Source of the DNA: CAVVXX01 sp963707975
GTDB taxonomy: Bacteria > Pseudomonadota > Alphaproteobacteria > Micropepsales > Micropepsaceae
Reading direction: 5' to 3'
DNA length: 64,000 nt
Assembly: GCA_963707975.1 (NCBI GenBank)
Contig: OY970177.1
Coordinates: 2,294,001 to 2,358,000, forward strand
A program made the translations under genes and the position numbers. The notes under the pieces were generated by a model. That model saw nothing but the letters and a program-made list of their open reading frames with translations, did no database searches and was not told the origin of the DNA. Of the stretch, positions 1-8,818 are shown in pieces. Within the stretch, counting starts at the first letter, position 1; every line of letters starts with the position of its first letter.

Positions 1-470
1 GCGCCAATCGCACCGGCCGCCCCTTCACCGGCGATTATGCGGGCGAGCTGCTCTACGGCTCGTTGACACGATATGGGCTGGCGCGCGGGGCTTACGAAGC
101 GCGCGCCGAGGATGGCTTAGCGCTCATCGGCTGCCGCATCACCAACGCCGTGCGCTGCGTGCCGCCGGAGAACAAACCGTTGCCTGCCGAAATCAACATT
201 TGCCGGCAATTTCTTTCCGCCGAGATCGCGGCCATGCCCAGGTTGAAAGCAATCCTTGCGCTGGGCGCAGTCGCCCATAACAGCGTGCTGAGTGCGCTAG
301 GCGCGAAAAAGAAAGACCATCCGTTCAAACACGGCGCGCGTTATGAAATCGAAAAGCTAAATCTGCTCGCGAGCTACCACTGCTCGCGTTACAATACCAA
401 TACGGGCGTGCTCACAGCGAAGATGTTCGATGAGGTGGTTGCTGCGGCAATATCAGCGGCAGAATTATAA
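1..470 (+). CDS. Uracil-DNA glycosylase, family 4/5-like, 3' part
   Basis: Partial gene open through the left edge; the reading frame runs from base 3 to a stop at 470. The visible part begins ANRTGRPFTGDYAGELLY, the active-site loop region of family 4/5 uracil-DNA glycosylases, then has NAVRCVPPENKPLP (the NxVxC-P-xN region where an iron-sulfur ligand lies in this family) and LLASYHCSRYNTNTG, which matches the C-terminal H-x-S/C-x-x-N motif. Family role: removes uracil and other deaminated bases from DNA to start base-excision repair. The N-terminal cysteine motif lies outside the window, so the exact family (4 or 5) is inferred from the GRPFTGDYAG loop. Confidence 0.8.
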   Translation, partial: ANRTGRPFTGDYAGELLYGSLTRYGLARGAYEARAEDGLALIGCRITNAVRCVPPENKPLPAEINICRQFLSAEIAAMPRLKAILALGAVAHNSVLSALGAKKKDHPFKHGARYEIEKLNLLASYHCSRYNTNTGVLTAKMFDEVVAAAISAAEL

Positions 471-473
471 TCC

Positions 474-677
474 TTACACCGGGCTCAGGCACTTCTCGTG
501 CCACACGCCGGGCAGGCCTTCGAGCTCGCACAGAATATCGCCATTGCGGAAGAATGAGCGCTTGACGATTTTCGCAGCCTTGCCGGCATATTTTAACTGC
601 CCGTCTTCCAGTCCGTGGTGAAACACCCAGGATTTCTGGAATTCTTCCAGCACCTTCTGGTCCGCGATGTGCACCAT
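474..677 (-). CDS. Conserved hypothetical 67-aa protein
   Basis: A short soluble protein with no signal peptide or membrane segment and an even mix of charged and aromatic residues (FQKSWVFHHGLEDGQLKYAGKAAKIVKRSFFRNGDILCELEGLPGVWHE, quoted here in parts: FQKSWVFHHGLEDG; AAKIVKRSFFRNGD; CELEGLPGVWHEKC). The aromatic-rich centre and the conserved-looking GD-x-L-x-ELEGLPGVWHE end suggest a genuine small beta-rich protein. It converges with the glycosylase gene, with stops 3 bp apart. I do not recognise a named family and propose no function. Confidence 0.55.
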   Translation of the reverse strand: MVHIADQKVLEEFQKSWVFHHGLEDGQLKYAGKAAKIVKRSFFRNGDILCELEGLPGVWHEKCLSPV

Positions 678-766
678 TGATCCTTCGGGGAATTTGTCGA
701 AACCGGCGAGCGGAATTATCTGGCTCCCTAAGTACGAATCAATATAGCGCGGCAGCGCGCCGCGCG

Positions 767-1241
767 TCAGCCCCTGCCACGCATCAGCCGCGCCTTGTCG
801 CGCTGCCAGTCGCGCTTCTTTTCCGTTTCGCGCTTGTCGTGCTGCTTCTTGCCGCGCGCAACGCCAAGCTCAAGCTTGGCGATGCCCTTCTTGTTGAAAT
901 AGAGCTTCAAGGGAATGAGCGTCATGCCTTCGCGCTGAACGGCGGCGGCGAGCTTGCGCGCCTCGGTCTTGCGCACCAGCAATTTGCGTACGCGCCGGGG
1001 CTCGTGATTGAAGCGGTTCGCCATGGTGTATTCTGGGATGTAGGCGTTGACGAGGAAAATCTCGCCGTCCTTCGCCTGCGCGTAAGATTTCGGCGATCGC
1101 CGCCTTGCCGCCGCGCAAGGATTTCACCTCGCTGCCCACCAGCGCCAGCCCCGCCTCTAGCGTGGATTCGATGAAGTAGTTATGGCGCGCTTTGCGATTG
1201 TCCGCGACGACGCGGATGTCCGGCTTTTCTTTCTTCGCCAT
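767..1241 (-). pseudogene. smpB: SsrA-binding protein SmpB, broken by a +1 frameshift
   Basis: SmpB binds tmRNA and delivers it to stalled ribosomes. The N-terminal half reads MAKKEKPDIRVVADNRKARH, then NYFIESTLEAGLALVGSEVK and SLRGGKAAIAE, in one frame from ATG 1241; the C-terminal half (MANRFNHEPRRVRKLLVRK, then the basic tail) is in another frame ending at 767. The join is at the TTT at 1088-1090: removing one T restores the AIAESYAQAKDGEIFLVNAYI continuity expected of SmpB. Full product would be about 157 aa, normal for the family. It lies 4 bp downstream of dapA, so they are probably co-transcribed. A one-base excess in a homopolymer of a gene that is rarely lost looks like a sequencing error, but a real lesion cannot be excluded. 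Confidence 0.85.
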
Positions 1242-1245
1242 CGGC

Positions 1246-2139
1246 TCAGCCGTTGAAGATGCCGGCGTGCCGCATTGCCTCGCGCACGATTTTCTGCGTG
1301 GGCTCACCGGGGGGCACGAGCGGCTGGCGCACCGCGTCTGCGCAAAGCCCAAGCAGCGACGCCGCGTATTTCACAGGGCCGGGGCTCGTTTCCACGAACA
1401 GTGCGTCGTGCAGCGGCATCAGCCGGTCCTGCAATTTCAGCGCAGCCGCAAAATTCCCCGCAAGGCACGCGTTCTGGAATTCCGCGCACTGGTGCGGCGC
1501 GATATTGGAGGTGACCGAGATACAGCCATGCCCGCCATGCGCCATGAAGCCGAGCGTGGTTGCGTCCTCGCCCGACAGGCGGATGAATTTTTCGGGCAGC
1601 GCCGCACGCTCGCGGCTTGCGCGCGCCATATTGCCGGTTGCGTCCTTGATGCCGAAGATGTTGGCGATTTTGGCAAGCCGCGCCAGCGTTTCGACCGAGA
1701 TGTCGGCCACCGTGCGCGACGGTACGTTGTAGATGACGATGGGAATGTCCACCGACTCCGCAATTTTGGCGAAGTGGCGATACAACCCTTCCTGCGTCGG
1801 CTTGTTGTAATAGGGTACGACCGAAAGCGCGGCGTCTGCCCCCACTTTCTTGGAATGGCGCGACAGCATGATCGCCTGCGCGGTGGAATTGGAGCCCGCG
1901 CCCGCCAGCACGGGCACGCGCCCGCATGCGGCTTCGACGCAGACTTCGATCAGGCGCATGTGCTCCGCGTCTGTGAGCGTGGGTGACTCGCCCGTAGTGC
2001 CGCAGGGAACCAAGCCCTCGGTGCCTTCGGCGATCTGCCAATTGACGATGCGGCGGAAGGCCTCTTCGTCAACCGCGCCGTTCTTGAACGGCGTGATGAG
2101 CGCGGTGATCGAGCCTTTGATCCGGTCGAGCGCCGGCAT
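1246..2139 (-). CDS. dapA: 4-hydroxy-tetrahydrodipicolinate synthase
   Basis: Condenses pyruvate with aspartate semialdehyde in the lysine and diaminopimelate pathway; cytoplasmic TIM barrel. 297 aa from the ATG at 2139, chosen because it follows an AGGAG ribosome site and starts at the usual MPALDRIKGSITALITPF; an upstream in-frame start at 2190 would add 17 residues without family support. Visible: CGTTGESPTL (pyruvate-binding loop, about 46-55), VVPYYNKPTQEGLY (about 108-120), catalytic Tyr137 in IVIYNVPSRT, Schiff-base Lys165 in FGIKDATGN. Immediately upstream of smpB and divergent from the lytic transglycosylase. Confidence 0.96.
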   Translation of the reverse strand: MPALDRIKGSITALITPFKNGAVDEEAFRRIVNWQIAEGTEGLVPCGTTGESPTLTDAEHMRLIEVCVEAACGRVPVLAGAGSNSTAQAIMLSRHSKKVGADAALSVVPYYNKPTQEGLYRHFAKIAESVDIPIVIYNVPSRTVADISVETLARLAKIANIFGIKDATGNMARASRERAALPEKFIRLSGEDATTLGFMAHGGHGCISVTSNIAPHQCAEFQNACLAGNFAAALKLQDRLMPLHDALFVETSPGPVKYAASLLGLCADAVRQPLVPPGEPTQKIVREAMRHAGIFNG

Positions 2140-2210
2140 GGTTTGCTCCTGTGCTGCTTGAGCTTTACGCTGGGCCACGCCTTGCGGCAAGGCACAAAGG
2201 CTGGCTTGGG

Positions 2211-4454
2211 ATGGCTTCGCGCGTCGCGGTTTTAACCGTTATTGCATTTGCTGGCGTACTGGTTTTGCGGGCGCACGCCCAGAACGCGGCCACGCCCGCG
2301 CCTGCGCCAGCCGCGCAAAGCCAGCCCGGCGTGGTGATGATGGCGCCGATCCCGGACTCCCACAGCGAGATGGTATCCGGCCAGCACCATATGGGCCCGC
2401 ATGTGTTGAACGAGACCGATCATGCCGCGTTCGCGCAAGCCTTTGCCGCCGCCGAACGCGGCGACTGGCCCACTGCGCAGGCCGCCGCCGCGCAAGGCAA
2501 GGACAAAATCGCCCGCGATCTCATCACCTGGCGCTATCTGCTCGACGAAACCAGCGGCGCCATTTTCGACGAGATCGACGGCTTCCTGCGCGCGCATCCG
2601 GATTGGCCTCGCCACGATGTGCTGCTGGCGCATGCCGAAAAGGCCATGCCCGACAGCGCCAGCGCGAATGCGGTGCTGAGCTGGTTTGGCTCGCGCACGC
2701 CCGTGTCCGGCTTTGGCGAAATCCGTCTAGGCGAAGCGTTGATGAAAACCGGCAAGCGCCAGGAAGGCATCGACCACATTCGCAAGGGCTGGGTCGAGCA
2801 CGGTTATGCGCCTGCCGATGAAATATCCACCCTGACTAGGCACGGCGATCTCTTCACGCCCGATGTGCATAAGCAACGCCTCGAATATTTGCTGTGGAAC
2901 GACGATCTTAACGGCGCCGAACGGCAAATGGCGCGGGTGGAAAACCGCGAGGAGGAGCTAGCCGAGGCGCGCATCAAACTTTTGCGCGGGGCAGGTTCGC
3001 CGCACGCCATCGTAGCCAAACTGCCGGAAAGCCTGCGCAATGATCCCGGTATTCTATTTGACGAAGCGCGCGCGCTGCGCCGCCAGGACGATAACGACAA
3101 GGCGGAGCAGCTTTTGCTGCGTGCGTCCGACAGCAAGCCCGCGCACGATTTTGCCGAACAATGGTGGGGCGAGCGGCAATTGGAAGCGCGCCAGGCGATC
3201 AAGGATGAAAAATATCATGTCGCTTACCGGCTGGTTTCCGGCTCCCATCTCGACTCCGGCACCGATTACGCCGATGCGGAATTTCTCAGCGGCTGGCTAG
3301 CACTGCGATTCCTCAAGAACCCAGCTGAGGCGCGCGATCATTTCGAGCGGCTCTCAGCCGCCGTCGCCACGCCCATCAGCAAGGCGCGCGCGCAATATTG
3401 GCTAGGGCGCACGGAGGAGGCGCTCAAGCACAAGGCCGATGCCTGGCAGCATTATCATCAGGCGGCGCAATACGGAGCCACGTTCTATGGCCAGTTGGCG
3501 CTTACGCGCATCGATCCCAACCCCGTGCTACATCTGGCCGACACCGATCCTGATACGAGCGCGCTCCGCGCCGCTTTCGAGGCCGACGGCCGCACCCACG
3601 CCATGCGCGTGCTGGCCGAAATGGGCGAGGACGATTGGCTGCTCACCTTTGCCGCACATGAAATGCTGGATACGCCCGACGGGCCGCACATGGAGCTGCT
3701 CGCAGAGCTGATGAAGCAGCTCGGCAACCCCGCGCTTTCCGTGCGGGCCGCCAAGCAGGCGAGCTACAACAATGCGCTGATGCTCGCTTATTCCCATCCG
3801 ACTATCGACATCCCCACGGTGCCTGGGCTTTTGAAGCCGCCGGAGCCCGCGCTGACGCTTGGCATCACGCGGCAGGAAAGCGAGTTCGATACCGACGTGG
3901 TGAGCCACGCGGGCGCGCTTGGGGTGATGCAAATCATGCCGGGCGGCGGGCGCGAAACCGCAAGCGCCCACGGATTGCGCTACAGCGTCTCGGAACTTAC
4001 CACCGACCCAAAGCTCAACATGCAGATCGGCCAGGCGGAACTTGCCGATTACATCTCCGAGTGGGGCGGTTCCTATGTTTTAGCGATTGCGTCTTACAAC
4101 GCGGGCGATGGCAATGTGCGCAAATGGATCAATTCTTACGATAACCCGCGTGATACCGGCACCGATCCCATCGACTGGATCGAGCGCATTCCTTTCGGCG
4201 AGACGCGCAATTACGTGCAACGCGTGCTGGAGAACACGCAGGTGTATCGCAACCTGCTGGCGGGCAGCGATCAGAAGCTGGGCATTCTTGCCGATCTCTA
4301 CCGGCCGCGAACGCCCGATTTAGAGCCGCTAGACTACCGGCCATATGCCGCTTCAGAAGTAGCGCCAGCGCCGAAATCTCACGGACATGGCGGAAAAGCA
4401 AAAAGCAAGAAAACAACGCACAATCGGGCCGCGCACAAAGCGGAAGATCAATAA
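2211..4454 (+). CDS. Soluble lytic murein transglycosylase
   Basis: Periplasmic enzyme that cleaves peptidoglycan glycan strands to 1,6-anhydro-muramyl ends. About 747 aa from ATG 2211, which gives a signal peptide (MASRVAVLTVIAFAGVLVLR then AHA cleavage region) and a Pro/Ala linker. A long alpha-helical superhelical (Slt70 U/L-type) region fills the middle; the catalytic SLT domain begins near residue 560 with GITRQESEFDTDVVSHAGA (catalytic Glu in RQESEFD), then LGVMQIMP and later AIASYNAGDGNVRKW. The tail is basic and Lys/His-rich. It is divergent from dapA with about 70 bp of shared upstream DNA. An alternative start at 2151 lacks a proper signal peptide. Confidence 0.93.
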   Translation: MASRVAVLTVIAFAGVLVLRAHAQNAATPAPAPAAQSQPGVVMMAPIPDSHSEMVSGQHHMGPHVLNETDHAAFAQAFAAAERGDWPTAQAAAAQGKDKIARDLITWRYLLDETSGAIFDEIDGFLRAHPDWPRHDVLLAHAEKAMPDSASANAVLSWFGSRTPVSGFGEIRLGEALMKTGKRQEGIDHIRKGWVEHGYAPADEISTLTRHGDLFTPDVHKQRLEYLLWNDDLNGAERQMARVENREEELAEARIKLLRGAGSPHAIVAKLPESLRNDPGILFDEARALRRQDDNDKAEQLLLRASDSKPAHDFAEQWWGERQLEARQAIKDEKYHVAYRLVSGSHLDSGTDYADAEFLSGWLALRFLKNPAEARDHFERLSAAVATPISKARAQYWLGRTEEALKHKADAWQHYHQAAQYGATFYGQLALTRIDPNPVLHLADTDPDTSALRAAFEADGRTHAMRVLAEMGEDDWLLTFAAHEMLDTPDGPHMELLAELMKQLGNPALSVRAAKQASYNNALMLAYSHPTIDIPTVPGLLKPPEPALTLGITRQESEFDTDVVSHAGALGVMQIMPGGGRETASAHGLRYSVSELTTDPKLNMQIGQAELADYISEWGGSYVLAIASYNAGDGNVRKWINSYDNPRDTGTDPIDWIERIPFGETRNYVQRVLENTQVYRNLLAGSDQKLGILADLYRPRTPDLEPLDYRPYAASEVAPAPKSHGHGGKAKSKKTTHNRAAHKAEDQ

Positions 4455-4484
4455 GGTGCTGAGAGTAGATTTGGCCTGTTCGGC

Positions 4485-4751
4485 TCAGCGCGTTAGCCAC
4501 TCACGCGCCTGGCGCTGGGCCTCGGCTATTTGCGTGGCGCTCATTTCGCGGGCCAGTTGCGCCCGCCAGGCCTTCGCCGCATCGAAACCGCGCTGCGCCG
4601 CGAGATTGAACCATTTGTGCGCGGCGATGTAATCGACGCCGACGCCCTGCCCCGTGGAATAAGCGAGCCCCAGATTGTAGAGCGCATCCGCGCGGCCCTG
4701 GCGCGCCGCTGTTTCATATTGCGTCAGCGAGTCGCAATCGATGCATGCCAT
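4485..4751 (-). CDS. Sel1-repeat (SLR) small protein
   Basis: 88-aa protein from the ATG at 4751, preceded by a GGGGGA ribosome site; a longer in-frame start at 4820 exists. It contains one clear Sel1-like repeat, ALYNLGLAYSTGQGVGVDY then AAHKWFNLAAQRG, followed by a helical end with MSATQIAEAQRQAREWL. Sel1 repeats are helix pairs that act as protein-protein scaffolds. No signal peptide with this start. It converges with the lytic transglycosylase. The partner and role are not evident. Confidence 0.75.
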   Translation of the reverse strand: MACIDCDSLTQYETAARQGRADALYNLGLAYSTGQGVGVDYIAAHKWFNLAAQRGFDAAKAWRAQLAREMSATQIAEAQRQAREWLTR

Positions 4752-5075
4752 AATCGTCTTCCCCCAAGACCGAACTTCATAGCGAAAGCGAGAAATCGCC
4801 TCACGCATGGGCGCGATCATGGGAGAGCTAACCTAAAGGCCGGTTAACGCTGATTTTCAGTTTTCGTTAAGAAACGGAAACCAAATGGCGCGGGCCGTAC
4901 GCAGATGCGCCAGCCGGAAGGGAGCCAAATCAAACGATGTTGGGTGGTAGGAAAGCTCCGGGGGCGCGGCCGCGGCGTCCGAACGCGCTTGCGCGCTGCT
5001 GGACTGCCGCGGCCCTACCTTCGCCGATATCGGCACCGTCAGAACGGCGCCGACATGGCCTTAACACGCAGCAGG

Positions 5076-5177
5076 CTACTTCTTTGCCTTCCGGCGACGG
5101 CGGCGCTTCGTCTTCCGCGCGGGCTTCTTCATCGCCATTTTCTTCGACTTCGTCCTTCTCTTGCGTCTCTTCGCCAT
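5076..5177 (-). CDS. 33-residue Lys/Arg-rich peptide
   Basis: From ATG 5177, preceded by a good AAAGGGAG ribosome site. Two thirds of the residues are Lys or Arg (MAKRRKRRTKSKKMAMKKPA then RKTKRRRRRKAKK), so the product would be extremely basic and probably binds nucleic acid, like a mini histone tail. An in-frame extension to 5297 would add 40 hydrophobic residues but has no ribosome site. No family recognised. The clean start signal and stop argue for a real gene, but low complexity makes this uncertain. Confidence 0.5.
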   Translation of the reverse strand: MAKRRKRRTKSKKMAMKKPARKTKRRRRRKAKK

Positions 5178-5420
5178 TGAACGACTCCCTTTAAGTAATT
5201 GGAAAATGCGAATCGCATCATCCAAAACGATGCAGAATATGGGCGATAACAAGTTTATGACGCAAGCGTAACACGCGCGCGCAAAATGCTTCGCCACGCG
5301 TGTTCATCGCAGACGCCAATGTTTTATTTGATTCCGTGTATCACTTCGTGTACGGAGCGATATTTTCCAAAGCTCGCGCGCCATTTGCGCGAATTGATAA
5401 TTTGTGCATTTTGCGCCGAA

Positions 5421-6977
5421 TCAGCCTTCGCCGGTGATTCCAAGTTTGCGCTGCAATATCGTGTTGACGGTTTGCGGATTCGCTTTGCCGCCGGTCTGTT
5501 TCATCACTTGGCCGACAAACCACGCGGCCAGCTTCGGTTTGGCTTTCACTTCTTCAACTTTACCGGGATTGGCGGCGATGACGGCGTCCACCGTCTTCTC
5601 GATTGCCGCCGTGTCGGTTATCTGTTCGCCGTATTTCTCCATAATCTCATTGATGTCCTTATCCGGCTGGCGCATCTTTTCATCAAGAATATCTTTGCCC
5701 ATCTTTCCAGAAATTTTACCCGACGAAATCTTCTGCACAATTGCACTGTTGGCAGAAGGCGATACCGTCTCCAGAAGAAGCCTAGTATTTATATTTTCTC
5801 TAACTGAATTGATCGCAACATGATAATTAGGGGAACAAACGGACGCATCTGTAAGCTGCTGCCCAGGCGGAAGTTCGTTCAAGCGGCCTAGATATTCATT
5901 TAGGAGCCATTTCGCCGCGGCCTTTGGTTCAGCACCCTCTTTCACCATTGTCTCGTAATACTCAGCACGTTCCTTTTCCACGACCAGCACCGACGCGTCA
6001 TATGGCGAAAGCCCCGCGCTTATGAAGCGCGCCTTTTTTTCGTCGGGCAACTCAGGCAGCCCGCGGGCGATTTCATCCACCCAGTTCTGTTCGAAAGTAA
6101 GCGGCAGCAGGTCGGGATCGGGGAAATAGCGGTAATCATGCGCTTCTTCCTTCGAGCGCATGGAGCGCGTTTCGCTGTTCTTCGAATCGAACAGGCGCGT
6201 TTCCTGGGTGATCTTACCGCCTGTTTCCAGAATGCCGATCTGGCGGCGCGCTTCAAACTCGATGGCCGCGGCCACGAAGCGCATGGAATTGACGTTCTTG
6301 ATCTCGGCGCGCGTGCCCAGTGGCGCCCCCGGCTTCCGCACCGAAACATTCACGTCGGCGCGCATGGAGCCCTCATCCATATTGCCGTCGCAGGTGCCGA
6401 GATAGCGCAGGATCGCGCGCAGCTTGCGCAGGAAGGCGGCGCCCTCCTCGGCCGAGCGCATGTCCGGGCACGAGACGATCTCCATCAGCGCGATGCCGGA
6501 GCGATTGAGATCGACATAGGAATAATCAGGGTGCTGGTCGTGCAGGCTTTTGCCCGCGTCCTGTTCCATGTGGACGCGCTCGATGCCGACCTTCACGCTT
6601 TCGCCATTGGGAAGATCGAGCGTGACCTCGCCTTCGCCGACAATCGGATGCTTGTACTGCGAAATCTGATAGCCGGCGGGCAGATCGGGATAGAAATAAT
6701 TCTTGCGGTCGAACACGCTTGTCAGATTGATCTTGGCTTTCAGACCAAGCCCCGTCTTGATCGCCTGCTCGACGCAATAGCGGTTGATCACCGGCAACAT
6801 GCCGGGCATCGCGGCATCGATCAGGCTTACCTGGCTGTTGGGTTCGGCGCCGAATTTGGTGGAAGCGCCCGAAAACAGTTTCGCATTCGAGGTCACCTGG
6901 GCATGAACTTCCATGCCGATGACGACTTCCCACTTGCCTGTGTCGCCGTCGAGCAATTTGGCCTGGCGCCCGCTCAT
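5421..6977 (-). CDS. gatB: Asp-tRNA(Asn)/Glu-tRNA(Gln) amidotransferase subunit B
   Basis: Kinase/tRNA-binding subunit of GatCAB, which converts mischarged Glu-tRNA(Gln) or Asp-tRNA(Asn) to the amide. 518 aa from ATG 6977, which overlaps the gatA stop as ATGA; this coupling decides the start. Visible: WEVVIGMEVHAQVTSNAKLF near the N terminus, the YSYVDLNRSGIALMEIVSCP core, NVNSMRFVAAAIEFEARRQ, and a C-terminal YqeY-like tail domain ending KLGITGEG. Last gene of gatC-gatA-gatB. Confidence 0.97.
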   Translation of the reverse strand: MSGRQAKLLDGDTGKWEVVIGMEVHAQVTSNAKLFSGASTKFGAEPNSQVSLIDAAMPGMLPVINRYCVEQAIKTGLGLKAKINLTSVFDRKNYFYPDLPAGYQISQYKHPIVGEGEVTLDLPNGESVKVGIERVHMEQDAGKSLHDQHPDYSYVDLNRSGIALMEIVSCPDMRSAEEGAAFLRKLRAILRYLGTCDGNMDEGSMRADVNVSVRKPGAPLGTRAEIKNVNSMRFVAAAIEFEARRQIGILETGGKITQETRLFDSKNSETRSMRSKEEAHDYRYFPDPDLLPLTFEQNWVDEIARGLPELPDEKKARFISAGLSPYDASVLVVEKERAEYYETMVKEGAEPKAAAKWLLNEYLGRLNELPPGQQLTDASVCSPNYHVAINSVRENINTRLLLETVSPSANSAIVQKISSGKISGKMGKDILDEKMRQPDKDINEIMEKYGEQITDTAAIEKTVDAVIAANPGKVEEVKAKPKLAAWFVGQVMKQTGGKANPQTVNTILQRKLGITGEG

Positions 6978-8461
6978 GCCGCCCTCCACCAGACTTCCGG
7001 CTCGGCATGGAAAGCCGCCGCCTGCTCCACCGCAAGGCTCACGCGCAATACGGTCGCCTCGTCAAAGGCCTTGCCAATAATCTGCAGGCCAAGCGGCAAT
7101 CCATCCGCCGTCAAGCCCGCGGGCACGGAAATCCCCGGCAGGCCCGCCAGGTTCACCGTCACCGTGAACACATCGTTCAGATACATGGACACGGGGTCCG
7201 AGGTTTTCGCGCCGAGAGCGAAAGCTGGCCCCGGCGTGGCCGGTGTCAGCAGGACATCGCATTTCTTGAACGCCTCTGTGAAATCACGCGCAATCAGCGT
7301 ACGCACCTTCTGCGCCCGCAAGTAATAGGCGTCGTAATAACCGGCCGACAGCACATAGGTGCCGATCATGATGCGCCGCCGCACCTCGCGGCCAAAGCCT
7401 TCGGCGCGCGTGCGCTCGTAGAGATCGAGCATGTTCTTCGGATTCGCCGCGCGGTGGCCATAGCGCACGCCGTCATAGCGCGCGAGATTGGACGAGGCTT
7501 CCGCAGGCGCCACAATATAATAAGCGGGCAGCGCATATTTCGTGTGCGGCAGGCTGACATCGACAATGGTTGCACCTTGCGCCTTCAGCCATTCCGCGCC
7601 CTTGGCCCACAGCGTGTCGATTTCGGGCGGCGCACCATCGATGCGGTATTCCTTGGGGATGCCGATGCGCATGCCTTTCACGCCTGACTCCAATCCCTTC
7701 TCGTAATCGGGCACGGGCACATCGACGCTGGTGGAATCTTTCTGGTCGTGCCCCGCCATCGCGCCCAGTATGATCGCGGCATCGCGCACCGTGCGCGCCA
7801 GCGGCCCCGCCTGATCGAGCGAAGAGGCGAACGCGACAATGCCCCAGCGCGAGCAGCGGCCATAAGTGGGCTTCATGCCGACAATACCGCTTACCGCCGC
7901 TGGCTGGCGTATAGAACCGCCGGTGTCGGTGCCGGTCGCGCCCAGCGCCAAATGCGCGGCCACCGCCGCCGCCGATCCGCCAGAGGAACCGCCCGGCACC
8001 AGATTCTGGTTGCTATCCCGCGCGCGCCACGGGCTGACGACGGGGCCGAAATGGCTGGTCTCGTTCGACGAGCCCATGGCGAATTCGTCCATGTTGGTCT
8101 TACCGAGCAGCACAGCGCCTGCATTCCACAAATTCTGCGTGACGGTGGATTCATAAGTCGGCACGAAATTGTTGAGGATATTGCTGCCGGCCGTGGTGCG
8201 GACGCCCTTGGTGCAGAACAGATCCTTGATCGCCAGCGGGATGCCTTCCAGTGCGCGCCCCTCGCCTTTGGACAGCCGCGCATCCGAAATCTTCGCCTGT
8301 TCCAGCGCGCGTTCGGGCGTTGGCGTGAGAAAGATGTTAAGCATTTCCGACGCCTCGATGGCGCGGATATGCGCTTCCGCCAATTCCTTCGCCGAAAGCT
8401 TTTTCGTTTTCAACGCGTCGCGCGCCTCGGCCAAGGTCATCCGTGCCGGGTCGTTGGCCAT
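6974..8461 (-). CDS. gatA: Asp-tRNA(Asn)/Glu-tRNA(Gln) amidotransferase subunit A
   Basis: Glutaminase/amidase subunit of GatCAB. 495 aa from ATG 8461; the gatC stop overlaps as TGATG, so this start is preferred to the in-frame GTG at 8464. Amidase-signature triad visible: Lys79 in GIPLAIKDLFC, Ser159 in VPGGSSGGSAAA, nucleophile Ser183 in TGTDTGGSIRQPA. Length and motifs match the family, and it is translationally coupled to genes on both sides. Confidence 0.97.
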   Translation of the reverse strand: MANDPARMTLAEARDALKTKKLSAKELAEAHIRAIEASEMLNIFLTPTPERALEQAKISDARLSKGEGRALEGIPLAIKDLFCTKGVRTTAGSNILNNFVPTYESTVTQNLWNAGAVLLGKTNMDEFAMGSSNETSHFGPVVSPWRARDSNQNLVPGGSSGGSAAAVAAHLALGATGTDTGGSIRQPAAVSGIVGMKPTYGRCSRWGIVAFASSLDQAGPLARTVRDAAIILGAMAGHDQKDSTSVDVPVPDYEKGLESGVKGMRIGIPKEYRIDGAPPEIDTLWAKGAEWLKAQGATIVDVSLPHTKYALPAYYIVAPAEASSNLARYDGVRYGHRAANPKNMLDLYERTRAEGFGREVRRRIMIGTYVLSAGYYDAYYLRAQKVRTLIARDFTEAFKKCDVLLTPATPGPAFALGAKTSDPVSMYLNDVFTVTVNLAGLPGISVPAGLTADGLPLGLQIIGKAFDEATVLRVSLAVEQAAAFHAEPEVWWRAA

Positions 8462-8748
8462 CACTCCACCACCTTGGGCACGACGAAGAAATTGTCCTCG
8501 CTCATCGGCGCGTTTTTCATCAGGTCGGCCGGGTATCCGCCATCGGTGACCTTGTCCTCGCGCATTTTCAGTTTCTGCTCGACCACGCTGGTCATGGGCG
8601 CCACGCCCTCGATATTCACCTCTTCCAGCTGCGCCACCCAGGCCAGCATCTGGTTTAGCTCGGCCATCATCGGCTCGACGCGGGCTTCCTCGAGCGCGAT
8701 GCGCGCCAGCTTGGCAATGCGCCTGACGGTTTCTTTATCCACGGCCAT
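8461..8748 (-). CDS. gatC: Asp-tRNA(Asn)/Glu-tRNA(Gln) amidotransferase subunit C
   Basis: Small subunit that clamps GatA to GatB. 95 aa from ATG 8748 (MAVDKETVRRIAKLARIAL), the usual beginning of the family; the open frame extends to 8790 but that extension is not family-like. The end NAPMSEDNFFVVPKVVE is the typical GatC C terminus (DxFLVPKV). First gene of the gatCAB operon, divergent from ruvX with about 70 bp between the starts, where both promoters must lie. Confidence 0.95.
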   Translation of the reverse strand: MAVDKETVRRIAKLARIALEEARVEPMMAELNQMLAWVAQLEEVNIEGVAPMTSVVEQKLKMREDKVTDGGYPADLMKNAPMSEDNFFVVPKVVE

Positions 8749-8818
8749 TTGATGCGCCGAACCCTTGGCTCTGCTACAGCTTGCTAGCAACCGGAATTAG
8801 GGCTGGCAAGTTACGCGC

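Noticed and set aside
677..1174. 165-codon plus-strand frame opposite smpB
   Set aside because: A shadow of SmpB on the other strand; Arg/Ala/Leu-rich composition typical of antisense frames in GC-rich DNA.
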